From assembly GCF_019145375.1 (NCBI RefSeq), contig NZ_JAHSTX010000001.1, forward strand, positions 1,525,001-1,589,000: a stretch of DNA of 64,000 bases. The letters are read 5' to 3'. The position numbers and the translations under genes are program-made. Of the stretch, positions 8,500-17,234 are shown in pieces. How positions within the stretch are numbered: position 1 is the stretch's first letter; each line of letters opens with the position of its first letter. This DNA comes from Pseudomonas triticicola (GTDB lineage Bacteria; Pseudomonadota; Gammaproteobacteria; Pseudomonadales; Pseudomonadaceae). The notes beneath the pieces are model-generated. The model saw only the letters and a program-made list of their open reading frames with translations, did no database searches and was not told the origin of the DNA.

Positions 8500-8607
8500 G
8501 ACGGGAACCTGTGTTGGGATGGACGCTTACAGATTGCCGCGCTTTAATCATTCCGATAAGAAACCCAATTTGCATATGACTTATTCCCCAAAGAGAACCA
8601 ATCGCCG

Positions 8608-9489
8608 ATGGATCTGTTCGACAGCATGCATGTCTTTGTTCGCGTCGTGGAGCGCGGGTCTTTCTCGGCGGTCGCCCGTGAACTGAACATGGGGCAGCCG
8701 GCGGTGAGTAAACAAGTGCGCGCGCTGGAGCAGTACCTGGGTGGGCCATTGTTCGCACGCAGCACTCGGCACCTGGCCCTGACCGACCAAGGTCAACGTT
8801 TCTACGACCACTGCCAGGAAATCCTCGGCCACGTCGAAACTGCCACGCGAAGCTTCACCAGTGGCCAGGAGCAGATCGCCGGCCCTTTACGAGTCGCCGC
8901 CCCGGTCAGTTATGGAAGGTTATGCATCGCACCGCTCATAGGGATTTTCCTGCAACGCCATCCTGATGTGCGGATTGACCTGCGGCTGAGTGACCACAAT
9001 GAAGACCTGCTCAAGGAAAACATCGATCTGGCGATCCGCATTGGCGTAGTGAAGAGCGAGGGATTGGTGGCACTACCACTGGGCAATAGCCGACGGCGTG
9101 TCTATGCGGCGCCCGGTTACCTGGCTCTGCACGGCGTTCCACGTGAGCCCAGCGAACTGTCAGGACACAACTGCATCGGCTTCACGTTGCTGGAGCATTA
9201 CGACCGTTGGCACTTTACGCACCTCGGCCAGGCGTTCGATGTAGGTATTCAGGGCAACGTCACCAGCAACAGCAGCGAGGCCATCCGCGAAATGGTGCTC
9301 TCCGGCTTGGGTATTTCCCTCTCACCGCAATGGCTGTTCACAGCTGACGTCGAGCAGGGCAGGGTGAGTACCGTACTCGACAACTATCAGACCAGCGCGC
9401 TGCCTGTCAGCGCCGTACTCAGCCGCGAGCGACGACGTTCAGCGCGGACGATGGCGTTCGTCGATTTTCTACGCGAGCAATTGTTGTAG
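8608..9489 (+). CDS. LysR-family transcriptional regulator
   Basis: A 293-residue regulator with an N-terminal winged helix-turn-helix (about 1-60: FDSMHVFVRVVERGSFSAVA, then GQPAVSKQVRALEQYLG) and a C-terminal LysR substrate-binding domain (about 88-290). Of the CrgA-like subgroup by its general look. It faces the quinone oxidoreductase gene across a 109-bp AT-rich gap that must hold both promoters. The likely target is that gene. The inducer cannot be read from the sequence. Confidence 0.92.
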   Translation: MDLFDSMHVFVRVVERGSFSAVARELNMGQPAVSKQVRALEQYLGGPLFARSTRHLALTDQGQRFYDHCQEILGHVETATRSFTSGQEQIAGPLRVAAPVSYGRLCIAPLIGIFLQRHPDVRIDLRLSDHNEDLLKENIDLAIRIGVVKSEGLVALPLGNSRRRVYAAPGYLALHGVPREPSELSGHNCIGFTLLEHYDRWHFTHLGQAFDVGIQGNVTSNSSEAIREMVLSGLGISLSPQWLFTADVEQGRVSTVLDNYQTSALPVSAVLSRERRRSARTMAFVDFLREQLL

Positions 9490-9643
9490 CAGCGCCTTGT
9501 GATACGCCGTCCGCTGCTTTCTTCTCCGGGACCCTGAAACTATCTGATGACAGTCCCAAGTCGATTACTGGCGTATTTTTCCATCTGCCAGACATTTAAT
9601 GCGGCCGAGTATTGGCACGGCAGCACGTGCCGGGGAGATCAGC

Positions 9644-11074
9644 TCATGAGCGTACGCCTGCGGCCTGCTGCAACCGCCGTACCGCGTCTCGGGCCTGGGC
9701 GCCGAGTTCGGCCAGGTCGAAGTCAGGCAACTGGTCGTCGTGTACGGTCAACCGGCCACCGACCAGCAAGGCGCGCAAGGTCGGGCGTCCTCCGCCCACC
9801 ACCGGCCCGATCGCCGGGTCATGCAGGCCGAAGTATCGCGGCTGGTCCAGGCGGTAGATCGCCAGGTCGGCCGCCATGCCCACTTGCACGCTGCCCACAG
9901 CGTCCAGCCCCAGCACCCGAGCCCCGCCAGACGTACCCCAGCGCACCACGTCTTCCACCGTGGCCGCGCTGGCACCGCCTTCCTCGTCACCGCCGGCATA
10001 ACGCGGGCGGGCCCGTTCGCCAAGTCTGGCCCGTTGCATCAGCCAGGCGGCGTGGGTTTCGCTGATCATGTCGCAGGCCTCGTTGGAGGCGGCGCCATCC
10101 ACGCCAATCGACACCGGCATTCCCGCAGCCTCCATGGCCACCACATCGGCAAAGCCACTGCCCAGGCGGCCATTGCTTTGCGGGCAATGCGCAATGCCCG
10201 TACCGCTGGTCCCGAGCATGCGGATTTCCTCGGCGTCGAGTTTCACCAAATGCGCGAACCACACGTCCGGGCCGAGCCACTCGTGTTCGGCACAGAACGT
10301 CACTGGCGACATGCCGTGGCGTTGCTGCACCTCATTTTGATATTCGACGGTTTCGCTCAGATGGCTGTGCAGGCGAATGCCCAGTCGCCGGGCGACCCGG
10401 GCGGTTTCGCGCAGGTGTTCGGCAGGCATGGAGTAGGGCGGGCTGGTGGGCGCCATCACCACCCGCCGCCAGGCATCGGCGGCCGGGTCGTGGTAGCGCC
10501 GCACCAGACGCTCGACGTCGTCCAGGTATTGCTCCAGGGTCTCTGGCCCAGCCACTGACTTGCCTTCGGCTTGCCGTGCTTGCGTGGCGCCGCCACGGCA
10601 GAGGACAAACCGCAGCCCCAGCCGTTCGGCTTCCTCGAACAACACCTCGGCACTGTCAAAGTCCATGCCCGGCAAGTACAGGTAATGATGGTCTGCGACG
10701 GTGGCGCAGCCGGATCGTGCCAATTCGACCAGGCCAATGCGCGCGGCGAGGCGAAAGCTTTGCTCGTCAAACGCGCCGCGATAGCGATAGGGCACGGCAC
10801 CCAGCCAGGCTCCCAAGCTCTGGTCGATACCTGCGGGAATGCCTTTGAGCAGCGACTGAAACAGGTGATGGTGGGTATTGACCCACGCCGGGTAGACCAC
10901 GCAATCGGTGGCATCCAGCACTCGCTCGCCGGGCTGGGGTTGCAGGGCGCCGATGGCGCTGATGCGGCCGTCGATGATGCGAATATCAGGCCCGGCATGG
11001 CGCGCCGCCGCGCCGGACAAACCAGTGAGGATGGCGCTGGCGTTACGTACCAGCCAGCTGTTTTCAAGCTTCAT
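9644..11074 (-). CDS. 8-oxoguanine-deaminase-like amidohydrolase (AtzB/TrzN/SsnA group)
   Basis: A 476-residue amidohydrolase-superfamily deaminase. The start at 11074 has GGAG six bases upstream; upstream in-frame codons lack a site. Metal ligands are visible: NTHHHLFQS (HxH), LHSHLSE, WFAHLVKL and the Asp in GVDGAASNEACDM. The SIGVDGAASNEACDMISE block and the HCPQSNGRLGSG loop are typical of 8-oxoguanine and related purine/s-triazine deaminases. It should remove an amino group from a purine-like or other N-heterocyclic base. It is last in a minus-strand operon with an ABC transporter and a Rieske oxygenase, so the substrate is probably imported from outside rather than produced by DNA damage. 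Confidence 0.82.
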   Translation of the reverse strand: MKLENSWLVRNASAILTGLSGAAARHAGPDIRIIDGRISAIGALQPQPGERVLDATDCVVYPAWVNTHHHLFQSLLKGIPAGIDQSLGAWLGAVPYRYRGAFDEQSFRLAARIGLVELARSGCATVADHHYLYLPGMDFDSAEVLFEEAERLGLRFVLCRGGATQARQAEGKSVAGPETLEQYLDDVERLVRRYHDPAADAWRRVVMAPTSPPYSMPAEHLRETARVARRLGIRLHSHLSETVEYQNEVQQRHGMSPVTFCAEHEWLGPDVWFAHLVKLDAEEIRMLGTSGTGIAHCPQSNGRLGSGFADVVAMEAAGMPVSIGVDGAASNEACDMISETHAAWLMQRARLGERARPRYAGGDEEGGASAATVEDVVRWGTSGGARVLGLDAVGSVQVGMAADLAIYRLDQPRYFGLHDPAIGPVVGGGRPTLRALLVGGRLTVHDDQLPDFDLAELGAQARDAVRRLQQAAGVRS

Positions 11075-11114
11075 ATGAGGCTCCATACGCCGCGCCTGCG
11101 GCGAATTCAAAGGG

Positions 11115-11918
11115 TCAGCCGAGTTCGCTTTCGTGCCAGTTGCGCAGGCTAAACCGGGCCAGCACGGCCATCAGGCTGAATAACGCGACACCGGTCAAGG
11201 CGATCAGCAGCAGAGCAGCGAACAGCCTTGGAATATTCAGTTGAAAGCCGGCCTGGAGGATCTGATACGCCAGCCCTGCACCGGTGCCCCCGGTGCCGGC
11301 AACGAACTCCGCCACCACCGCGCCGATCAACGCCAGCCCGCTGGCAATGCGCAGCCCGGCAAAAAAACACGGCAGGGCGCTGGGAATGCGCAGGCGCAGC
11401 AGCACCTGCCAGCGGCTGGCGCGGTTCAGGCGGAACAGATTGAGCAGGCCGGGGTTGACGCTGCGCAAGCCGAGTACGGTGTTGGCGATGATCGGGAAAA
11501 TCGCCACAAGAGTCGCGCAAATAACCAACGCCAGCGTGGTGTTGCTGCACCAGATGATGATCAGCGGTGCCACGGCCACCACCGGCGTCACCTGCAACAG
11601 GATGGCGTAGGGAAACAGGCTGGCTTCCAGCACGCGGCTCTGCACAAACACAAAGGCCGCCAGGGTGCCGATAAGCACCGCCAGGGCAAACGAGAAAAAG
11701 GTGATCTTCAAGGTCATCCACAATGCACCGAACAGCATCGGGCCATCGCTGATCAGGGTACGGCCGATATCGACCGGGGAGGGCACCAGATACACCGGCA
11801 CCTTCCAGGCCACACATGCCAATTGCCACAGACCCAGCAATACCGCGCCGAGCAGCAGCGGCGAGACGATGCGCAACACCGTGGGGTGACGTAACCAGGG
11901 AGTAAAGGACGGGTTCAT
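11115..11918 (-). CDS. ABC transporter permease (SsuC/TauC/ThiX type)
   Basis: A 267-residue inner-membrane permease with about six hydrophobic segments and the BPD_transp_1 coupling region (IPSALPCFFAGLRIASGLALIGAVVAEF). The start at 11918 places the ATG after GAGAG and inside the end of the ATPase gene, giving an overlap of 20 bases. It is one of the permeases that work with NMT1/SsuA-type binding proteins for sulfonates, nitrate, pyrimidine precursors or purine-like compounds. The partner genes are next to it in the operon. Confidence 0.88.
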   Translation of the reverse strand: MNPSFTPWLRHPTVLRIVSPLLLGAVLLGLWQLACVAWKVPVYLVPSPVDIGRTLISDGPMLFGALWMTLKITFFSFALAVLIGTLAAFVFVQSRVLEASLFPYAILLQVTPVVAVAPLIIIWCSNTTLALVICATLVAIFPIIANTVLGLRSVNPGLLNLFRLNRASRWQVLLRLRIPSALPCFFAGLRIASGLALIGAVVAEFVAGTGGTGAGLAYQILQAGFQLNIPRLFAALLLIALTGVALFSLMAVLARFSLRNWHESELG

Positions 11919-11937
11919 GAGCGGGCTCTCAATAAAG

Positions 11938-12780
11938 TCAGCAAGGATCGCCATTGGCCTGGGCCAGGAGCTGGGACAGGCGTGCGCACTGCGCGATAAA
12001 GGCCGGGGAGGTGCGGTAGGCCTCGTCTCGTTCCAACGGGCCGTCGATTTCGATGTCGGCGATTACTCGGCCCGGGCGCGCACCCATCACCACCACCCGC
12101 GATGACAGGTAGACGGCCTCGAAAATGCTGTGGGTGACGAACACCACGGTCAGGTCGCGGCTAGCCCACAGCTGACGCAGGTCGCTGTCGAGCTTGTTGC
12201 GGGTGAACTCATCCAGGGCGCCGAAGGGCTCGTCCATCAGCAGCAGATTGGGCTCGGTGGCCAAGGCCCGGGCGATGGACGCGCGCATTTGCATGCCGCC
12301 GGACAGTTCCCGCGGGTACACCTGGCTGAAGCGGTCCAAGCCGACAAGGGCAAGGGCGGCGTCGACCTTTGGCTGGCTCCGGGTTTTGGGCACATTGGCC
12401 AGATCCAGCGGCAGGCGCACGTTGTCGCTGACCTTGGCCCAAGGCATCAGGGTCGCCTCCTGGAACACCATCGCCAGGCTTTGCCCTTGGGTCGGGCTGG
12501 CCGGGCTGTCTTTGCCCCACCAGCGCACGTGGCCGGCGGAGGGTTTTTCGAGGCCGGCGAACATTTTCAGCAGGGTGCTCTTGCCGCAGCCCGAAGGGCC
12601 GAGCAATGAAACGAACTCGCCGCGCTGAATGGCCAGCTTCACCCGGCTCAAGGCCTGGGTGCCGTTGCTGTAGGTTTTTTCCACCTGATTGGCGAACAGC
12701 GGTGTTTGCACGCCGACACTGTCGCCCCGTGGCAACGCCTGTGGCAGGGCGTTGGCCCCAGTTATGGTTTGCATCAACAT
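11938..12780 (-). CDS. ABC transporter ATP-binding protein (SsuB/TauB type)
   Basis: A 280-residue ATPase. Walker A is LLGPSGCGKST, the Q-loop VFQEATLMPW, the signature LSGGMQMR and Walker B LLLMDEPFGALDE, followed by the switch histidine in VTHS. The start at 12780 is supported by AAGGGGAGAG four bases upstream. It has about 25 extra residues before the ABC domain. It energises the uptake system formed with the permease downstream and the binding protein two genes upstream. Confidence 0.92.
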   Translation of the reverse strand: MLMQTITGANALPQALPRGDSVGVQTPLFANQVEKTYSNGTQALSRVKLAIQRGEFVSLLGPSGCGKSTLLKMFAGLEKPSAGHVRWWGKDSPASPTQGQSLAMVFQEATLMPWAKVSDNVRLPLDLANVPKTRSQPKVDAALALVGLDRFSQVYPRELSGGMQMRASIARALATEPNLLLMDEPFGALDEFTRNKLDSDLRQLWASRDLTVVFVTHSIFEAVYLSSRVVVMGARPGRVIADIEIDGPLERDEAYRTSPAFIAQCARLSQLLAQANGDPC

Positions 12781-12840
12781 AGCGCTCTCCCCTTGGGTCA
12801 TGAGCGTCCGGTAAAGCCCCGGCACACCGGGGCGCTGACT

Positions 12841-13866
12841 TCAATGGCTGAGAAACACTTCACTTTCACCGTGAGCTTCGAGCAGGCCCAGCAATTGCCG
12901 GCGAATCACCAGGCCAGGCTTGTCCGACGGCATGTGCAGTTCCACTCGCCGGCGAGTATCGACACAGGCGTCGTAATCGGTGGCTTCGAGGATGTCGCGG
13001 TCTTCGGCGGTGATCGCTGCGTCCCAGTCGATCAGTTCCTGGGTCGAGCATTGCTCTTCACCGTCATTGCGATACAACCACTGGACCAGCATCAGGCGCC
13101 CGTCTTCCATGGGCGTCGCGCAGTTGTAGATGATGTGGTGGATGCCGCTGTCCGGATACATGCAGCCAAAGCGCCGGGAGAACGGCAGGTAATAGCGGTT
13201 GATCAGGTGGCGCTGGGTAATCGGCTCGCGGGTGCCGGTGATGCGATAGCTTTCCTCAGGATTGCGGATCGGCACCCGAGTCTCCGCCTCGAAGCCGTAG
13301 TGGGTTTCGCGAAACTCGTAGCCGGCCGGCGCGGGCTGGTCGAAAAGGCCGAAATTGGCTTTGTGGACGAAGGAAAAATGCGAGTTGTCAAAGGAGTTTT
13401 CCATGACCCGCAGCGGGCTGGTTTTCCACTCTTCGTAAAACTGGAAGATGCGCCGGTAGCCCGGGGCGCCATCCTCGGGAAACTCAGGGATTGGTTGCAG
13501 AGGATCGTCGAGGGCAACCCAGGCGTAGCCGTATTTTTCCTGGCAGTGAAAGGCCTGGACCGAGGCGCCCGGCGGAATCATGCCAGCGGGGTTTTGCGGG
13601 ATCTTCACGCAGGTGCCGGTGCAGTCGTATTCCCAGCCGTGATAGCCGCAGGCGATGTTGCCGTCCTCGCTGACAAAACCTTTCGAGAGCTTGGCGGTGC
13701 GGTGGCAGCAACGGTCGCGCATGGCCACCGGGGTGCCGTCGGGGCGCTTCCACAGCACCAGCGCCTCACCGAGTAAAGTGAAGGGCTGCGGGCCGGCATC
13801 CAGCGCGGTCATGGGCAGCAGGGCATACCAGAAGCGGCGCAATACAGGTTGTTTGGTGACCAACAT
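12841..13866 (-). CDS. Rieske non-heme iron oxygenase, alpha subunit
   Basis: A 341-residue ring-hydroxylating or demethylating oxygenase subunit of the VanA-like group. The Rieske [2Fe-2S] ligands are the C-x-H in RCCHRTAKLSKG and the C-x2-H in ACGYHGWEYD. The mononuclear iron ligands lie in ENSFDNSHFSFVHK, with a C-terminal Asp further on. The start at 13866 has GAGGA eight bases before it. No ferredoxin or reductase gene is in the operon, so the electron donor must be encoded elsewhere. Sitting between transporter genes and a purine-type deaminase, it may hydroxylate or N-demethylate the imported heterocycle, as methylxanthine demethylases do (inference). Confidence 0.87.
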   Translation of the reverse strand: MLVTKQPVLRRFWYALLPMTALDAGPQPFTLLGEALVLWKRPDGTPVAMRDRCCHRTAKLSKGFVSEDGNIACGYHGWEYDCTGTCVKIPQNPAGMIPPGASVQAFHCQEKYGYAWVALDDPLQPIPEFPEDGAPGYRRIFQFYEEWKTSPLRVMENSFDNSHFSFVHKANFGLFDQPAPAGYEFRETHYGFEAETRVPIRNPEESYRITGTREPITQRHLINRYYLPFSRRFGCMYPDSGIHHIIYNCATPMEDGRLMLVQWLYRNDGEEQCSTQELIDWDAAITAEDRDILEATDYDACVDTRRRVELHMPSDKPGLVIRRQLLGLLEAHGESEVFLSH

Positions 13867-13941
13867 AACAAGTGTCCTCACGGTAATCGTTCAGCCGGCT
13901 CTTGGGCTCGGGCTCTGGGTTCAGCAGTCTTGCAATCAGGC

Positions 13942-14964
13942 TCAGCGGCTGGCGGACTGTTCGGCGCCAGGCAGTACCTTCAAGTCCTGCACGAAGCGCG
14001 TGGTGTAGGCCTTCTGCCAAGGCGCATCGGCACCGAGCAGGCCGGCGTCGACCATGAAATTGCGCGTGGCCTGCCAGCGCGCATCGCTCATCACGCCGAT
14101 GCCTTGGGTGGCGGCATCACCGCCGGTGACCAGGCGATATTGCTTGAGCGTCGACAAGCCCCAGGCGAGCAATTCATCGCTCATGTTCGGGTTGTCGGCC
14201 TTGATCAGGTGGTTGGCGCTCGGGTTGTCGAGGTAGCGCTTCCAGCCCTCCATCGAGGCGCGAACAAAGCGCTGGACTCGCTCAGGATGCTGATCGATCA
14301 CGTCCTGGCGAGTGGCCAGGGTCGAGCCGTAGGGCGGGTAACCGGCGTCGGCAAACAGGAAGAAGTTGGCTTTCTCCCCGGCCTTCAACGCCTGGAACAA
14401 CTCGGAGCTGGCATAGGCCTGCTGCGTGGTGTTGGCGTTCGCGAGGAAGGGTTGCAGGTTGAAGGTGTAGGGGCGCGCCTGGCTGTCCTTGAGCTGATAT
14501 TTTTCCTTGAGCCAAGGCCACCACGTTTGCTGGCCCGAGGTGGACACCAGCACCTGTTTGTTCTGCAACGCATCCAGGCCGCTCACATCGGCATGGGTCA
14601 GCAGACCCTGAGGATCACCTTGAAAGGGCGCGGCCACGGCCACCACCGGCAGGCCTTGCTCCACACTTTTGAGAATCTGCAAGTCGTAGTTGACGATGAA
14701 ATCGGCCTGCTTGTTGAGCAGCAGCTGCATGCCATTGACCTGCGGCCCACCCATGCGGATGGTCACGTCCAGGCCTTCTTTTTCATACAGTCCATCCGCC
14801 AGGGCCTGGTAGAAACCGCCCTGTTCAGCTTGGGCATACCAGGAAGTGAGCAGCACCACCTTGTCATTGGCCAAAGCCAGTGGAGACGCGATCAGGGCGG
14901 CGGGCGCAAGCGCCATGGCCAGTAGCGAGCGAAGCGGTTGACCCAAGGCAAAGCGAATTTTCAT
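13942..14964 (-). CDS. NMT1/THI5-type ABC transporter substrate-binding protein
   Basis: A 340-residue periplasmic binding protein. The signal peptide runs through LAMALAPAALIASPLALA, and the mature protein starts near NDKVVLLTSWYAQAEQGGFYQALADGLY, typical of NMT1/SsuA-like proteins. The GGPQVNGMQLLLNKQADFIVNYD block forms part of the ligand cleft. The start at 14964 follows GGAGAACACATC. It is the first gene of the five-gene minus-strand operon and has a long leader (see 15002-15133) with alternative stems. The ligand is probably an N-heterocycle given the deaminase and Rieske partners. Confidence 0.88.
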   Translation of the reverse strand: MKIRFALGQPLRSLLAMALAPAALIASPLALANDKVVLLTSWYAQAEQGGFYQALADGLYEKEGLDVTIRMGGPQVNGMQLLLNKQADFIVNYDLQILKSVEQGLPVVAVAAPFQGDPQGLLTHADVSGLDALQNKQVLVSTSGQQTWWPWLKEKYQLKDSQARPYTFNLQPFLANANTTQQAYASSELFQALKAGEKANFFLFADAGYPPYGSTLATRQDVIDQHPERVQRFVRASMEGWKRYLDNPSANHLIKADNPNMSDELLAWGLSTLKQYRLVTGGDAATQGIGVMSDARWQATRNFMVDAGLLGADAPWQKAYTTRFVQDLKVLPGAEQSASR

Positions 14965-15001
14965 GATGTGTTCTCCACAACGATTCGAAAACCGCCGCGC
15001 G

Positions 15002-15133
15002 CCAATCGGCACGCCAGCGCGGGTCCGATTGGAGAGAACAAGGGGAGGAGAGAGGGCGCGTATGCGTAGTTACACGGCTGACACTTCTCTCTTGCCCGGG
15101 GCGCTGGCGCCGCGTTCAAGCATCCAATCGGAC
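15002..15133 (-). promoter_or_regulatory. structured 5' leader with mutually exclusive stems, riboswitch candidate
   Basis: On the minus strand GTCCGATTGGA (15133-15123) can pair with TCCAATCGGAC (15033-15023), an 11-bp helix closing a 90-nt domain that itself has pairing segments. The second arm can instead pair with CCGATTGG (15009-15002), making an 8-bp hairpin 37 nt before the start codon. Two exclusive folds of this kind are the hallmark of ligand- or protein-controlled leaders. No aptamer class was recognised by eye. The NMT1-motif (xanthine) riboswitch is worth testing because of the gene type behind it. Confidence 0.4.
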
Positions 15134-15156
15134 GTACGCCCACAGGGGAGGGCGCA

Positions 15157-15202
15157 AGAGCAATGCCCGGTGCCATTGCTGGCACTGACCGCTTCTACTC
15201 GA
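15157..15202 (-). repeat. inverted copy 1 of a shared promoter/leader motif
   Basis: On the minus strand this reads TCGAGTAGAAGCGGTCAG (15202-15185), a 16-nt gap, then GGGCATTGCTCT (15168-15157). The same two words occur on the plus strand at 15442-15503 facing the porin gene. Confidence 0.75.
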
Positions 15203-15441
15203 AAGCAGTCTTAGCCAAAAGTGTGCCAAGCCGTCGCAGGCCCGCCTTCACGGGATCCGGCGGGCGAGGCAATCACCAGGAGGTGGGCAGGCGAATCGCA
15301 ACAGTGCGAATTCAAGTGGGCGCGCCTCAATCTGGTGCGCAACCGATGGCCGCAAAGTATTCAGTTTCACGCATCGATTGTGCTGAATGAGGGCTGAAGA
15401 TTGTATTCGCTCAGTTGGCACAACCCCTGCTTAGTCCTCAA

Positions 15442-15503
15442 TCGAGTAGAAGCGGTCAGCACAGAGGGCTCTCAACAGAACCCGAGGTGCAGGGCATTGC
15501 TCT
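15442..15503 (+). repeat. inverted copy 2 of a shared promoter/leader motif
   Basis: TCGAGTAGAAGCGGTCAG (15442-15459), a 32-nt gap, then GGGCATTGCTCT (15492-15503). It faces the Tsx-like gene at about the same distance as copy 1 faces the transporter operon, which suggests common control of the two units. Confidence 0.75.
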
Positions 15504-15631
15504 GGCGGCATTACGCCGCGCACCCGGCAAGGGTCGCCCCTCGTTAATTTGAGGGCCAGAGCAGCTGCTTGATCCGCAGCTCGGGCATGCCTTGCCGGTG
15601 ATATCCGCCAATCACCTGACAAGGGCAGCCC

Positions 15632-16453
15632 ATGAACGCATCGCGTATTCCATTACTTGCACCTTCACTGCTGCGTCGCAGCCTGCCGCCGCTGTTAGCT
15701 CTGGCCAGCGCCGGCGCCGAAGCTGGCCCTCTGTTGTGGAACGACAACAGCTTGAGCTACCTCTACGGCCAGCATTTCAAAGTCGACGGCACTGGCGACG
15801 ATACTCAGCACACGCTGAGCTTCGAACACGCCAGCGGCTGGACGTGGGGCGATATCTTCATGTTCGTCGACAACAAATGGTCCAGCGGACTCTCGGGTGC
15901 CGACGGCCATTCCTACTACGGTGAATTCTCCCCACGGCTGTCGCTGGGCAAAATCAGTGACCGCTCCCTGAGCTATGGCATCGTCAAGGACGTCCTCATC
16001 GCCGCCACCTACGAGCGCGGTGAAAACCGCAATCGCAAATACCTGCTGGGTCCTGCTGTCGACCTCATGCTTCCAGGCTTCGATCGCTTTTCCCTGAATA
16101 CCTACTACCGCAAACCCGACGGCATCACCGGTAAGGCCTCAGGTCAATGGCAGATCAACCCGACCTGGTCCATGACCCTCCCGGTGGGTCGCTCCGATAT
16201 TCTTTTCGACGGCTATCTGGAGTGGTACGTCAACGACGTCGGCAACAAAGGCACCTCCAACTGTGTGGCCAGGAGCTTTCACTTCAACCCACAAGTCAAA
16301 TACGACGTGGGCAAGGCGCTGGGGCAACAGCAAAAACGTTTTTATGCGGGACTTGAGTGGGATTACTGGTCGAATAAATACGGGATTGAAGACACGAGCG
16401 GATTCCCTACCGACCAGAACGCGTTGAGTCTCTTGCTCAAGGTGCATTTTTGA
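15632..16453 (+). CDS. Tsx/OmpK-like outer-membrane channel
   Basis: A 273-residue outer-membrane beta-barrel protein. An N-terminal signal (PLLALASAGAEA) precedes WNDNSLSYLYGQHF, the conserved opening strand of Tsx/OmpK nucleoside-channel-like proteins; FDGYLEWYVNDVGNKG and a C-terminal LLKVHF with terminal Phe support barrel assembly. Such channels pass nucleosides or similar small solutes. It is divergent from the ABC transporter/Rieske/deaminase operon and shares promoter motifs with it, so it is likely the outer-membrane gate for the same substrate. Confidence 0.8.
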   Translation: MNASRIPLLAPSLLRRSLPPLLALASAGAEAGPLLWNDNSLSYLYGQHFKVDGTGDDTQHTLSFEHASGWTWGDIFMFVDNKWSSGLSGADGHSYYGEFSPRLSLGKISDRSLSYGIVKDVLIAATYERGENRNRKYLLGPAVDLMLPGFDRFSLNTYYRKPDGITGKASGQWQINPTWSMTLPVGRSDILFDGYLEWYVNDVGNKGTSNCVARSFHFNPQVKYDVGKALGQQQKRFYAGLEWDYWSNKYGIEDTSGFPTDQNALSLLLKVHF

Positions 16454-16530
16454 CGGGGCCGATCGCCCATTGCAGAAAGCGGCCTTGACGCACCACCTCG
16501 GCAAACTGGCGAAATCGGTGTTCATCGCCG

Positions 16531-17160
16531 CTACTCCTGCACTGCCAGCGCCTCAATCAGTTCCTGGGTGGTGACGATTGAATGAGCGAAAGTCGGCCCG
16601 TTCAACTCGTGGGCGGCGTGCATCATTTCCGCGCGGAAAGCGGCGGTCGCATCACGCACCAGCGTGACGTGGTAGCCCAATTCCGAGGCGTAGCGGGCGG
16701 TCGCTTCGATGCAGGTGTTGGCGAGCAGACCGACGATGATCACGTGGGTGATGCCTTTCTGCTTCAGGCGAAAATCAAGGTCGGTATTGGCAAAGCCGCT
16801 GGAGCCCCAATGTTCCTGCACGATAATGTCGCCGTCCTTCGGCGCGAAATCGGGATGCCATTCGCCGCCCCATTCACCACGTGCGAAGTGGTGCATGTGC
16901 ATGATTTTGCACTGGGTCGGTGTTGGATGATCCCAGCCCTCGTAGTCGCCATGTTCCCAGCGGTGATGCGGCACGATGACCACCGGAATGGTCTGGGCTC
17001 GTACGGCGCGATCGAGGGCTCGCAGGTTGTCGAGCAGCCCGACCTGCTCGGCAATCGGCTTGATCAAGGGGAAGACCTTGCCGTTTTCCGAGAGAAAATC
17101 GTTGTACGGATCGACCAGCAGATAAGCGGTGCGGTTCAGCGGATAAGGGGCTTTCGACAT
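16531..17160 (-). CDS. isochorismatase-like cysteine hydrolase
   Basis: A 209-residue isochorismatase-superfamily hydrolase, distinct from the two YcaC-like copies near the left end. The catalytic Asp is in LLVDPYNDFL and the Cys in GLLANTCIEA; a HHRWEHGDYEGW loop lies between. The ATG at 17160 is chosen because the family begins close to this point; upstream in-frame codons read into the spacer. Its last 83 bases are duplicated in the scar at 7.3 kb. Downstream of a tautomerase and a DsbA-like gene on the same strand. Substrate unknown. Confidence 0.83.
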   Translation of the reverse strand: MSKAPYPLNRTAYLLVDPYNDFLSENGKVFPLIKPIAEQVGLLDNLRALDRAVRAQTIPVVIVPHHRWEHGDYEGWDHPTPTQCKIMHMHHFARGEWGGEWHPDFAPKDGDIIVQEHWGSSGFANTDLDFRLKQKGITHVIIVGLLANTCIEATARYASELGYHVTLVRDATAAFRAEMMHAAHELNGPTFAHSIVTTQELIEALAVQE

Positions 17161-17234
17161 GAGGATGTACTCCACGCAAGTTGAGTGACCGATGCCGTGG
17201 GCTCGCCCGGGCATCGTGCTGGTAAATCGTGTTG

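Larger units (their letters stand above)
14965..15631. other. divergent intergenic region with duplicated inverted motifs
   Basis: This 667-bp stretch between the transporter operon and the porin gene holds no convincing gene. It contains a leader with alternative stems on the minus strand (15002-15133), and an 18-bp plus a 12-bp motif each present twice in inverted orientation, one set facing each gene. On the porin side a CCCTC/GAGGG hairpin lies at 15538-15555. Confidence 0.6.

Noticed and set aside
9590..9640. TTGGCACGGCAGCACGTGC as a sigma-54 promoter
   Set aside because: The -12 GC does not fall at the required distance from the -24 GG.
12706..13776. Open frame opposite the Rieske oxygenase gene
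   Set aside because: Antisense shadow; the Rieske ligands are on the other strand.
15013..15631. CRISPR or MITE in the divergent intergenic region
   Set aside because: Only two inverted copies of short words exist, without regular spacing, spacers or target duplication.
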